From the NCBI GenBank assembly GCA_902476645.1, contig CABSEG010000088.1, positions 1-10,852 of the forward strand: a DNA stretch of 10,852 nt, given 5' to 3'. Made by a program: the position numbers and the translations under genes. Below are positions 1 to 8,200 of this stretch, in pieces; position 1 is the first letter of the stretch; every line of letters starts with the position of its first letter. Source of the DNA: an uncultured Lachnospiraceae bacterium. GTDB taxonomy: Bacteria; Bacillota; Clostridia; Lachnospirales; Lachnospiraceae. Under the pieces are notes generated by a model. The model was not told where the DNA came from. It was given only the letters and a program-made list of their open reading frames with translations, and searched no databases.

Positions 1-1
1 T

Positions 2-112
2 ACGACGCAGGGAACGCTGTCGAGCTGGTGGGTACGAATCGTGTTATCGGCGCTGTTGTGCTTCTTCATCGTGCTGCAGTCCATTTTCGCGAGAATGAAA
101 ACCAAAAAATAA
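2..112 (+). CDS. C-terminal end of an unidentified membrane protein (5' partial)
   Basis: The frame starting at base 2 is open from the window edge to a TAA at 110-112 and gives 36 residues. They read as a short polar stretch, a double Trp, a hydrophobic helix of about 20 residues (RIVLSALLCFFIVLQSIF), and a basic tail ending RMKTKK. This is what a final transmembrane helix with a short cytoplasmic tail looks like, since positive residues stay on the inside. It is followed by 375 non-coding bases and hairpins, consistent with the end of a transcription unit. The family cannot be recognised from so little. A link to carbohydrate uptake or sensing would fit the neighbours but is not shown. The other frame across this stretch reads on to about 140 but lacks this helix-plus-basic-tail pattern. 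Confidence 0.55.
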   Translation, partial: TTQGTLSSWWVRIVLSALLCFFIVLQSIFARMKTKK

Positions 113-174
113 TATCTATTAAGTACATATTAGCTATCTGAAAACTGCAAAATTTTTCCTCATATGATGTGTCG

Positions 175-201
175 TCCCTGATAGGATCCCGATATCAGGG
201 A
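175..201. other. Perfect 9-bp inverted repeat (hairpin or operator-like site)
   Basis: TCCCTGATA at 175-183 is exactly complementary to TATCAGGGA at 193-201, with a 9-base spacer. No T-run follows, so it is not an intrinsic terminator on its own. It sits directly before a second hairpin. It could be a transcript-end stabilising stem or a binding site for a dimeric regulator; the sequence does not decide between these. Confidence 0.5.
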
Positions 202-205
202 ATGA

Positions 206-242
206 AGAGGGCGGGGGATTCGATAAGAATCCTCCGTCCTTT
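206..242 (+). terminator. Probable intrinsic terminator of the upstream gene, weak T-tract
   Basis: Bases 206-220 pair with 228-242 around a 7-base loop (CGATAAG). The 15-bp G+C-rich stem includes three G.T wobble pairs. Only a short T-run at the base of the stem and a TCTTTT about 15 bases later follow, so the U-tract is poor. Its position about 95 bases after the upstream stop codon fits termination of that transcript. Confidence 0.5.
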
Positions 243-433
243 CCGGCATATCGTATCTTTTGTTTGATAGCAGATCTATTGAAACCTTTCTTATTCTTTC
301 AATTTCAGAGGACATTTTTCCAAAAAAAATATACAAATATCATAAAAAAATTACTTGCGCTTCTCAAGGCCGTAAAAGATCAAATAAAATCAAAATGATT
401 CCAAAAATAAACGAACTAAAAAAGGAGCGACTT

Positions 434-460
434 TTGTTAAAATAAGATGGAATATAAAAT
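434..460 (+). promoter_or_regulatory. Tentative promoter for the first GH43 gene
   Basis: TTGTTA at 434-439 and TAAAAT at 455-460 could serve as -35 and -10 boxes, but the 15-base spacing is short. The start would leave a leader of only about 20 bases before the ATG. The whole 243-470 stretch is A/T-rich with several equally poor candidates, so the true promoter may lie elsewhere in it. I see no clear operator or riboswitch. Confidence 0.2.
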
Positions 461-473
461 GGTATTTTGCGCG

Positions 474-480
474 AAAGGAG
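474..480 (+). promoter_or_regulatory. Ribosome binding site of the first GH43 gene
   Basis: AAAGGAG ends 7 bases before the ATG at 488. This near-consensus Shine-Dalgarno sequence, followed directly by a signal peptide, fixes the start. Confidence 0.85.
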
Positions 481-487
481 AACGTGA

Positions 488-3400
488 ATGAAGAAAAGAT
501 TGCTTGGTACAAAATTACTGTCCGCTGTTTTGGCGGCGGCTGTCACCATGTCCGGACTGCCAGTGGCAGCTCTGGCAGAGGAGGCAGTGGCGAAGTCTGA
601 GGACGGGCTGATTGCAAGCTTTAATTTCGACAGTGAGGAAAACGGTTTTTCCGGGGCAGGTGCGAAGGCTGTAGTGAATGGAACGGCGGTCTTGGAAAAT
701 AGCTATGATGGAGCAGGAAAAGCATTGGCGGTCAGCGATTCCAATTGGTTAAGCGTGTATACAGAGGACGATGGCGCTTTATTAAAGGGCGTGGAGGAAT
801 TTACGCTATCTTATGACAGTAAAGCGACAAACCAGAAAAACGGATGGACTTTTTATGCAGCGCCTAATCTGGATGCGCAGGTTGGAAACGGATATCAAGA
901 ACATTATATTGGTATTATGGATAAAGCCTCCGGCATTACGGTAGAAAGATTTCATAACAATGGAGTCAGGCCGCCATCAGTAACGGGAGCATCTTCAGAG
1001 AATTGGAAGCATGTGGATGTGGTCGTGACAGAGACCACCACCTATCTTTATGTGGATGGAGAACTGGCCGGGTCAGAGACAAGCGCTCACAAGGTCAGTG
1101 ACATTCTGGGAGAAACAGGTGGAATTATCCAGATCGGAAAGGCGAACTGGGGCAGCGGGGAATACTATGAAGGTCTTATTGATAATGTAAAGATCTACAG
1201 CAGAGCCAAAGATGCGGAAGAAATTGCCCAGGATGCGCCAGAAATTATGCAGGATGAGGATGCGGAGAATACAACGCCCTTTGCGTCCTATGCTTTTAAC
1301 GGCAATACCGAAGACGGCAGTGGGAATGGGTATAACGGAACGCTGACCGGAACTGCAGGTTATGAGACGGACGGAAGAGGCGGCATCGTATTCCCTACAG
1401 GGGAAGAGGGCCAGACAGGGGTTAATTATGTGCAGCTGGACGAGGGGATTTTGGACAATCTTCAAGATGCCGGCGAGCTTACCGTGACTGCCTGGGTTCG
1501 GAATGATGTTACAAGTACCAATTCCAATATCAGAGGAAGTGTGTTCTCCTTTGGAAGTGATGAAGAAAATCAGTTCTCTTTTGCCACTCAGAACTGGGGA
1601 AAAGCCAGAGCAACATTTTTGATCAATGGAGTTGAGCAAGGAGGAACATTTGATCATAATGATAACACCAGCCTCATTTATAATACACCTGGAAATGTGG
1701 ATTCTCCTTTGGGAGAGTGGTACCAGATCGCAATTACCCTTAGAGATGTCTCTGAAGGAGGAAGCAGCGCCACAAGGATTAAATATTATATGAATGGAGA
1801 GCTGTTGTGTAACCTTGTTACTCCGGCCGCTGTTTCGGACTTGGGAGATTTGACTTATGCTTACATAGGAACCGGAAACACGAAAGATTTCTACCGGGAT
1901 TTCCAGGGGGGAGTCCGTAAAGTGGAATTTATAGGCGAAGTACTTTCCCCGAAACAAATCGCATCAAAGTATGAAATGGAAGAACAGTCCTTTGCAAAGA
2001 CGGATGCTGAGATCGTTGCAGAGGTGGAGAAGAATTTGACGATTCCAAATGCAGACGATATTCGTGGAAATATTACACTCCCTTCTGAGATAGATGGAGC
2101 GAGCATTACGTGGGAGAGCAGTAACGAGAGTGTGGTGAACACAGAAGAAAGGGCCAATGACGGATATGACAGCACACCTGCAGGTGTGGTGACTAGGGGA
2201 GACCAGGATGTATCGGTAAAGGTTACCGCCACCATATCAAAAGGGGCAGTGGAGCCAGTCCAAAAGGTGTTTGATCTCACCGTAAAAGCAGCCTCTGGTA
2301 TCACCGAAGAGGACTATGACGCTTATTTGTTTGCTTACTTTATTGGCGAAGGTTCTTCCATGGGGGAACAGATTTACTTTGCAACCAGCCAAGACGGATT
2401 AAACTGGACGGCCATGAATGAAGGAGATCCCGTGGCTACGTCTTCACTGGGGGAGAAAGGACTTAGAGATCCATTTATCATTCGCTCCCCGGAGGGAGAT
2501 AAATTCTATATGATTGCTACGGATCTGAAAATTAATCAGGGGAATGGCTGGGGAGCCGCTCAGTCGGCCGGAAGTCAGAGCATTATGGTTTGGGAATCCA
2601 CGGATTTGGTCAACTGGTCTGATCAGCGTATGGTAAAAGTGGCAAGAGAGGATGCCGGATGTACTTGGGCGCCGGAAGCTTTCTATGATGAAAAAACCGG
2701 AGAGTACATTGTGTTTTGGGCATCCAAGACCAGTGAAGATAATTACGGCGTACAGAAGGTTTATTATGCAAAAACAAGAGATTTTTATACCTTTACCGAA
2801 CCGGAAGTTTGGATTGAACTATACAAATCCACCAATGGTACACCCCTGAGTATTATCGATACATCAGTAATTTCCGTGATGGAAAATGGGAAGAAGGTAT
2901 ATTATAGATTCTCTAAAAATGAGGCATCAGAGGATCATGACACAGACGGAGGACAGGGAAAATATACCATTATGGAAAAGAGTGATTCTTTGTTGGGAGA
3001 GTGGACACAAGTCACCGCTCTGAAGGATCACAGATGGGTAGAGGGCGGCACTTGCTTTAAATTTAACGGAGAGGATAAATGGTGTTTGCTTTTAGACGAT
3101 TTTGGAGGTAAGGGCTATTATCCACTGGTGACAACAGATCTGGGAAGCGCGCAGTTTACAGAGTTAGATTCTAACCAGTATTCTTTCCCATCTACCATGC
3201 GCCACGGTACCGTGCTTTCTTTGACTCAGGAAGAGTATGATGCTGTTATGGCAAAATGGAACAGAGATGTGCGGGAAAATACGGAACCGGAGCAAGAAGA
3301 CGCAGTGTTAAGCTATGATTTTGAGGAACAGCAGGAGAAGGGAGTTATCAAAGATGCTTCGGGTTCCGGACGAGACGGAAAGATGTTTGGAAACGCTACT

Positions 3401-4912
3401 TACGTAGAAGACGAAGAACGGGGAGGCCAGGTTCTGTATCTGGATGGAATCACCGGAACCTATGCGAGTCTGCCAGAAGGATTCTTTGAGGGAAGAAACA
3501 GCTTTACAGTTTCCATGGATGTGAAGGCGGAATCGGTAAGCGGAAACTTCTTTACCTTTGGGATTGGAAAGAGCGATGGAAGATACATTTTCCTGAGAAC
3601 GGAGGACACCAGTTCCAGGCTGTCTATGACCAAAGGCTCCTATGGCAGTGAACAGACGGCAGCCGGCACTACAGAGTCTATTAAGGGGCGCTGGGTGAAC
3701 TATACCATGGTGGTAAGTCCGGATAAAATCGCCCTTTATGCCGACGGGGTCCTGCTGGGAAGCCAGGATGTGACTGTAAAGATGACAGATTTGGGTATTA
3801 ACCTGCTTAGTTATCTGGGAAGATCTTTCTATGCGGCGGATGGGTACTTCAAGGGGTATTTTGACAATGTGGAAGTATTCAACCGGGCTATGGATGCAGA
3901 AGAGATTGCGGACCGCAATGACGGAATAGAGACTTACACGGTGACCTATCAGGCCGGTGAAGGCGGAAGAATTGAAGGAACAGCGGTTCAGAAGGTTGAT
4001 GAGGGAGAAAGCACCCAGGAAGTCACAGCGGTAGCCGAGGAAGGCTATGTATTCACCGGTTGGAACGATGGAAAGAAAGAGGCAGTAAGAAGCGACAGCA
4101 ATGTGACGGAGGATGTGACCTATACGGCACAGTTTGAGAAAAAGCAGGAGCCGTCTGTGGAGAATGTTACAGTCGAATATGTAGCTGGAGAAGGCGGTAG
4201 TATTGCCGGAACCACGACTCAGGTGATTGAAAAGGGAGGAGATACGACGCAAGTAACAGCTGTGGCACTTGCAGGCTATACCTTCAGCAAGTGGAGTGAT
4301 GGCGTCACAACGGCATCCAGAAGCGACAAAAATGTAACCGCTTCTATGAAGGTTACGGCAATCTTTACCAAGGACGCAACGGATGAAGGTCAGACGCCTG
4401 GCGAGCAGCCCGATGATCAGCAGCCCGCAGCCTCAAGGGTAAAGCTGAATGAAAAGAAACTGACCATGGGCGTGAAAGAAAAAGTGACCTTAAAGGCAAC
4501 AGTTCTCCCGGCGGGAGCATCTCAGAAGGTGACGTGGTCTTCCAGCAACCAGAAGGTAGCTGTGGTAAACCAGAAGGGTAAAATCACCGCGAAGAGGAGA
4601 GGAAAGACCGTTATCACTGCGGCGACTGCCAACGGCAAGAAGATTACCTGCAAGGTGACGGTAAAGAAAGCGCCTAAGAAGCTTAACTTAAAGACAACAG
4701 CCAAGACGTTGAAGGTAGGAAAAAGCTTTAAGATCAAAGCAAGGCTTGGCAAGCAGTTTGGAAGCTATAAGCTTACTTTCAAGTCCAATAAGCCAAAGGT
4801 GGCATCTGTGTCTGCCAATGGAAAGGTGAAGGCGAAGAAAAAAGGAACGGCGGTTATTACGGTGAGAACTTATAATAAGAAGAAAGCCACGATCCGCATA
4901 AAGGTAAGGTAA
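488..4912 (+). CDS. Secreted multimodular GH43 glycoside hydrolase with three LamG domains
   Basis: This complete 1474-residue protein is probably an arabinofuranosidase, arabinanase or xylosidase acting outside the cell. In order: signal peptide 1-30 (KKR, hydrophobic core, ALA before EE); LamG-like jelly rolls about 40-250 and 264-497; atypical Ig-like domain about 504-601 (ITWESSNESVV); GH43 five-blade propeller about 605-925; third LamG 939-1146; two InlB/Flg_new-like repeats 1149-1218 and 1225-1295; a linker; and two Lys-rich Big_2-like domains about 1317-1393 and 1397-1474. Likely catalytic residues are D661 (LRDPF, base), D791 (IIDTSV, pKa modulator) and E852 (VEGGT, acid). WAPE at 727-730 and H906 (MRHGT) match other GH43 landmarks. 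About 50 residues of propeller precede the base Asp, as in the RDP-type GH43 group. No LPXTG, SLH or dockerin is present. The GH43 call is firm; substrate and subfamily are not. Confidence 0.92.
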   Translation: MKKRLLGTKLLSAVLAAAVTMSGLPVAALAEEAVAKSEDGLIASFNFDSEENGFSGAGAKAVVNGTAVLENSYDGAGKALAVSDSNWLSVYTEDDGALLKGVEEFTLSYDSKATNQKNGWTFYAAPNLDAQVGNGYQEHYIGIMDKASGITVERFHNNGVRPPSVTGASSENWKHVDVVVTETTTYLYVDGELAGSETSAHKVSDILGETGGIIQIGKANWGSGEYYEGLIDNVKIYSRAKDAEEIAQDAPEIMQDEDAENTTPFASYAFNGNTEDGSGNGYNGTLTGTAGYETDGRGGIVFPTGEEGQTGVNYVQLDEGILDNLQDAGELTVTAWVRNDVTSTNSNIRGSVFSFGSDEENQFSFATQNWGKARATFLINGVEQGGTFDHNDNTSLIYNTPGNVDSPLGEWYQIAITLRDVSEGGSSATRIKYYMNGELLCNLVTPAAVSDLGDLTYAYIGTGNTKDFYRDFQGGVRKVEFIGEVLSPKQIASKYEMEEQSFAKTDAEIVAEVEKNLTIPNADDIRGNITLPSEIDGASITWESSNESVVNTEERANDGYDSTPAGVVTRGDQDVSVKVTATISKGAVEPVQKVFDLTVKAASGITEEDYDAYLFAYFIGEGSSMGEQIYFATSQDGLNWTAMNEGDPVATSSLGEKGLRDPFIIRSPEGDKFYMIATDLKINQGNGWGAAQSAGSQSIMVWESTDLVNWSDQRMVKVAREDAGCTWAPEAFYDEKTGEYIVFWASKTSEDNYGVQKVYYAKTRDFYTFTEPEVWIELYKSTNGTPLSIIDTSVISVMENGKKVYYRFSKNEASEDHDTDGGQGKYTIMEKSDSLLGEWTQVTALKDHRWVEGGTCFKFNGEDKWCLLLDDFGGKGYYPLVTTDLGSAQFTELDSNQYSFPSTMRHGTVLSLTQEEYDAVMAKWNRDVRENTEPEQEDAVLSYDFEEQQEKGVIKDASGSGRDGKMFGNATYVEDEERGGQVLYLDGITGTYASLPEGFFEGRNSFTVSMDVKAESVSGNFFTFGIGKSDGRYIFLRTEDTSSRLSMTKGSYGSEQTAAGTTESIKGRWVNYTMVVSPDKIALYADGVLLGSQDVTVKMTDLGINLLSYLGRSFYAADGYFKGYFDNVEVFNRAMDAEEIADRNDGIETYTVTYQAGEGGRIEGTAVQKVDEGESTQEVTAVAEEGYVFTGWNDGKKEAVRSDSNVTEDVTYTAQFEKKQEPSVENVTVEYVAGEGGSIAGTTTQVIEKGGDTTQVTAVALAGYTFSKWSDGVTTASRSDKNVTASMKVTAIFTKDATDEGQTPGEQPDDQQPAASRVKLNEKKLTMGVKEKVTLKATVLPAGASQKVTWSSSNQKVAVVNQKGKITAKRRGKTVITAATANGKKITCKVTVKKAPKKLNLKTTAKTLKVGKSFKIKARLGKQFGSYKLTFKSNKPKVASVSANGKVKAKKKGTAVITVRTYNKKKATIRIKVR
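3932..4372 (+). repeat. Two tandem InlB/Flg_new-like beta repeats within the first GH43 protein
   Basis: Residues 1149-1218 and 1225-1295 share a pattern. Each begins with a YxAGEGG strand and contains a Thr/Gln stretch, EVTAVA or QVTAVA, a GYxFxxW(N/S)DG turn, and RSDxNVT near the end. These match the divergent bacterial beta-grasp repeat family seen in Gram-positive surface proteins. They probably act as a stalk between the third LamG domain and the basic C-terminal domains. Confidence 0.8.
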
Positions 4913-4922
4913 AATTTAGAGT

Positions 4923-4958
4923 GAGGACAGCATACCCAATATGCTGTCCTCGTTTTTT
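4923..4958 (+). terminator. Strong intrinsic terminator after the first GH43 gene
   Basis: A perfect 11-bp stem (GAGGACAGCAT at 4923-4933 with ATGCTGTCCTC at 4941-4951) closes a 7-base loop and is followed by G and six T residues. It begins 10 bases after the TAA. The second GH43 gene is therefore probably transcribed mainly from its own promoter. Confidence 0.93.
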
Positions 4959-5102
4959 GAGGCGTTTCGATGCTGGGAAGGATAGAGACAAAGCCGTGTT
5001 ACATATCCAAAGAAAACGTACAAATCAAACAAAAAAACACACTTTTTTTCTGGAAAAAGGAAAATCTACAAAATAATCGAAATAACTTATAAAATTATTG
5101 AA

Positions 5103-5130
5103 TTGTTTTTTGAAGTAAATATGGGATAAT
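5103..5130 (+). promoter_or_regulatory. Candidate promoter of the second GH43 gene with extended -10
   Basis: GATAAT at 5125-5130 is preceded by TGG, giving an extended -10 (TGn) element. TTGTTT at 5103-5108 lies 16 bases upstream as a partial -35 box. A/T-rich DNA lies further upstream. Transcription would start near 5137 and give a leader of about 100 bases. It matches a vegetative sigma-factor promoter but is only a pattern match. Confidence 0.5.
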
Positions 5131-5221
5131 AAAAAACAGTGTTAATATGAGCTGATATGATGAGGAGGGGATGCCGGAAAAGCGGAAATCTTAAAAAAGG
5201 AAACTGGAAAAATGTGTGACG

Positions 5222-5228
5222 AAAGGAG
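5222..5228 (+). promoter_or_regulatory. Ribosome binding site of the second GH43 gene
   Basis: AAAGGAG lies 8 bases before the ATG at 5237. The downstream codons encode a signal peptide, which supports this start. Confidence 0.85.
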
Positions 5229-5236
5229 AGACAATA

Positions 5237-8200
5237 ATGAAATGTAAAAAAGCGCTGTCAGCCTTTTTATCGGGAGCGGTTGCATTGACCACGGTATTCT
5301 CAAGTTCAGGGATCACGGTTTTGGCAGAAGATGGGCAGGAGCCTACGCCTGTTGCGGCTTATAATTTCGAGGGGACGATTGGGGATGCCACGCCGTTAAG
5401 TTCCTCACATCCAAATGGCAATGGGCTTTCAGACTATGAAGGAGAGATTCTCTATGGAGAAGGAAGAAACGGTGGACAGGCAGTTCAGCTTGGCGATTAT
5501 GGACTGAAGTTGAATCGGGAAAATATCGGAGAAAACTATACGGTTTCCATGTGGGTAAAATCAGATCAGGCAATTGCGGACAACATGTCCGTACTCTTTT
5601 TAGGGCATTACCAGCCGGAGCAATGGATTGGAATTGCAGGAACACCGGATGGGGGAGATGTCTGCAAGGTGTGGACAAATGGAGACGGATTTGCCTGGAA
5701 CACCATAACGAATGTAGACGTTCCGATCGGTGAGTGGACGCAGCTGACATTAACCCAAGAGGGCCAGTCATTGGGGGTCTATGTCAATGGAAGTCTGGTA
5801 AAAACAGGGAATGCTGCAAGGGCATTATCCGGAGATAATCAGGACATCTATCTGGGCGTCACCTACTGGGATCCGGAGTTCACCGGCCTGGTAGACGACG
5901 TAAAGATTTACGATCAGGCGCTCACCGCTGAGCAGGTGGCTGCCCAGTATGACGGAAGAAGCGAAGAGGAGATCCTGGAAGAGAAGGGGATCACGGTGAC
6001 GGAAACCATGAATCTGATGAAAGGAACGGAAGGGCAGATTCAGGTAACGCTTCCCACAGGAGTAACCAACGCGGAAGTTTCTTATCAATCAGAAAATGAT
6101 CAGATCGCATCTGTGGACCAGAACGGCAAGGTGACCGGCGTGGAAAAGGGAGAGACCACTATTACGACTACGGTTACCGTTGGCTCTGTCACCAAAACCG
6201 GAACCACCAGCGTTTCTGTTACAGATATGGGATCAGAGGTTCGTGAGGAAGTAGTCGTTGAGTATAACATGGCAGGTGCTTCCGGAAATCAGCTTCTGGA
6301 CGTATCTGGCCATGGAAATCATGGAACCATACATAATCCTGAGACCGTGGTATTCACAACGGATGATGGAAAGAACGTAATGGATATTCAGGACGCTCAA
6401 AGTTATGTGGATCTGCCAATGGGAATTGCAAAAACCCTGGAAAATAAGGAAGAATTTACCATTGAGGCCACTTATTCCAGAAGCGCAAATGCGGGAGGAA
6501 CCTCCTGGCTGTTTTGTTTCGGGTCCATTCCTAAGGACACGGGAACGAATTATCTGTTCTACTGCCCGTACTTCAGCTTTGGAAACGGACAGGTGAGAGC
6601 GGGAATCAAGAACTCCACTACGGAAAAACTGTTTGAGACAGGAATCCAGAATCAGAACGATACCTATTATACCGTGAACATGGTAGTGAATAATGGAACG
6701 ATCACCCTGTATCTGGATGGGGTAAAGATCGGAGGACAATTAGATTCCGGTTTCAGTATTGAAAGGGATGTGATCAACGGCGGTACGTCTGACGGCATTC
6801 TGGGTTACCTTGGTAAGTCTTGCTGGGCACAGGATACCAACTTTGTAGGAAAGATTGCATCTTTTAAGATCTATGACAAGGCCATGACGGATGAGGAAGT
6901 GCAGAATGCAAATCCTGAATTTAAAGAAAAGCTTCAGCAGAAATTGAACGAAGGCATTCAGACAGAAGATCTTCTGGGAAGCAGAAACGAGTCTGCAGAT
7001 CAGGTATACTACGATTTGACCTTGCCGGAAGTTTTAGATGAGATGGAGGTAGTTTGGAGCTCTTCTGATCCAGATGTGATCACTGAGGATGGAAGCGTAA
7101 AGAACCAAAGCGAGGATCGGGAAGTGACGCTGACGGCAACGGTGACCTCCGGCGTCTTATCCGTAAGCAAAGAATTTACTTTTACGGTAAAAGCCATGGA
7201 TCGCTCCGAGCTGGATGCATTGATTGCCCAGGCAAAAGAGGCTCTCGATGATCTTGATAAAACGGAAGAGGAGAAGCAGGCTATCCAGGATGCCATAGAT
7301 GCAGCAGAGCAGATTGATAATCAGGCTGAAGTGGCAGGGGCCGTATTTGCTCTTAAGGTAGCTCTTGGAATTGTCAACTATGAGGATGCTGCGGTAGAAA
7401 AGAGCCAGGGAGGCAATCCCATTGCCGGATTCAGCGACAGCGGTGAAGTAACCTACGCCGGCGACCCCTCTGTGCTGGTGGACGGGGATACGGTGTATCT
7501 GTATGTGGGACATGACGTTTCCACGGCAGACAACTATGTGATGCCCAATTATTACTGCTATTCCACCAAGGATATGAAGGAATGGAAGTTCGAGGGTGAG
7601 ATCATGAACATGCAGGATGTGGTATGGGGCGATAACAATTCCGCCTGGGCTGGTCAGGTGATGAAGCACAATGGAAAGTATTATCTGTATTTCTGCTCCT
7701 GGAATAATCAGGATAATGGAAGACAGTCCATTGGAGTGGCGGTTTCCGACAGTCCCACAGGTCCTTTTGTAGATAAGGGAAGCGCTCTGATCAAAGGATC
7801 CGAGACCTATCCAGAGAGCAGCACCTGGAATGACATTGATCCCACGGCCTGGATTGAAACGGATGAAAACGGGGAAGAGCATATCTATCTTGCCTGGGGA
7901 AACAGTAAGTGGTATATGTGTGAGCTGAATGACGACATGGTATCCGTAAAGGATCAAAATGGGGATGGAGCCATCACCATGAATCAGGATATCTGGGAGC
8001 AGAGCATCACGGGTATGGACGGCTCCTTTACGGAGGCCCCATACCTGTATCGTCAGCAGGATGAAGACGGCAACTATTATGGGAAGTACTATCTGTTCTA
8101 TGCCATGAACTGGAGAGAGGAGATGGCATACTGTACGAAGGAGGACATTAACGATTTTGATGAGCCTTGGGTATATGGCGGCAGACTGATGCCTCCCTCC

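Larger units (their letters stand above)
4959..5236 (+). other. A-tract-rich intergenic region and leader of the second GH43 gene
   Basis: Between the terminator and the second start codon there is no supported gene. From about 5005 to 5135 the DNA is very A/T-rich, with A and T runs near 5031 and 5043 that could act as UP-element or intrinsically bent DNA upstream of the candidate promoter. From 5135 to 5236 it is a G/A-rich untranslated leader of about 100 bases. No riboswitch fold or convincing operator was recognised. Confidence 0.6.

Noticed and set aside
260..445. 61-codon plus-strand frame in the intergenic region
   Set aside because: It is A/T-driven Lys/Ile-rich sequence with no ribosome binding site and no recognisable feature, and it lies in the likely promoter and leader region.
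1073..1957. 294-codon minus-strand open frame, with others at 3308-4252, 1891-2304, 4522-4752, 7009-7296, 9880-10182 and 10019-10558
   Set aside because: All are opposite well-supported domains of the two enzymes, and none has independent protein features I recognise.
2652..2849. Short plus-strand frames at 2652-2849, 5551-5733 and 6405-6596
   Set aside because: They are out-of-frame readings inside the GH43 and LamG coding sequence.
5011..5024. Catabolite-repression (cre)-like sequence AGAAAACGTACAAA
   Set aside because: It misses the first T, the conserved T after the CG centre and the C near the end of the cre consensus. It is too weak to call in such A/T-rich DNA.
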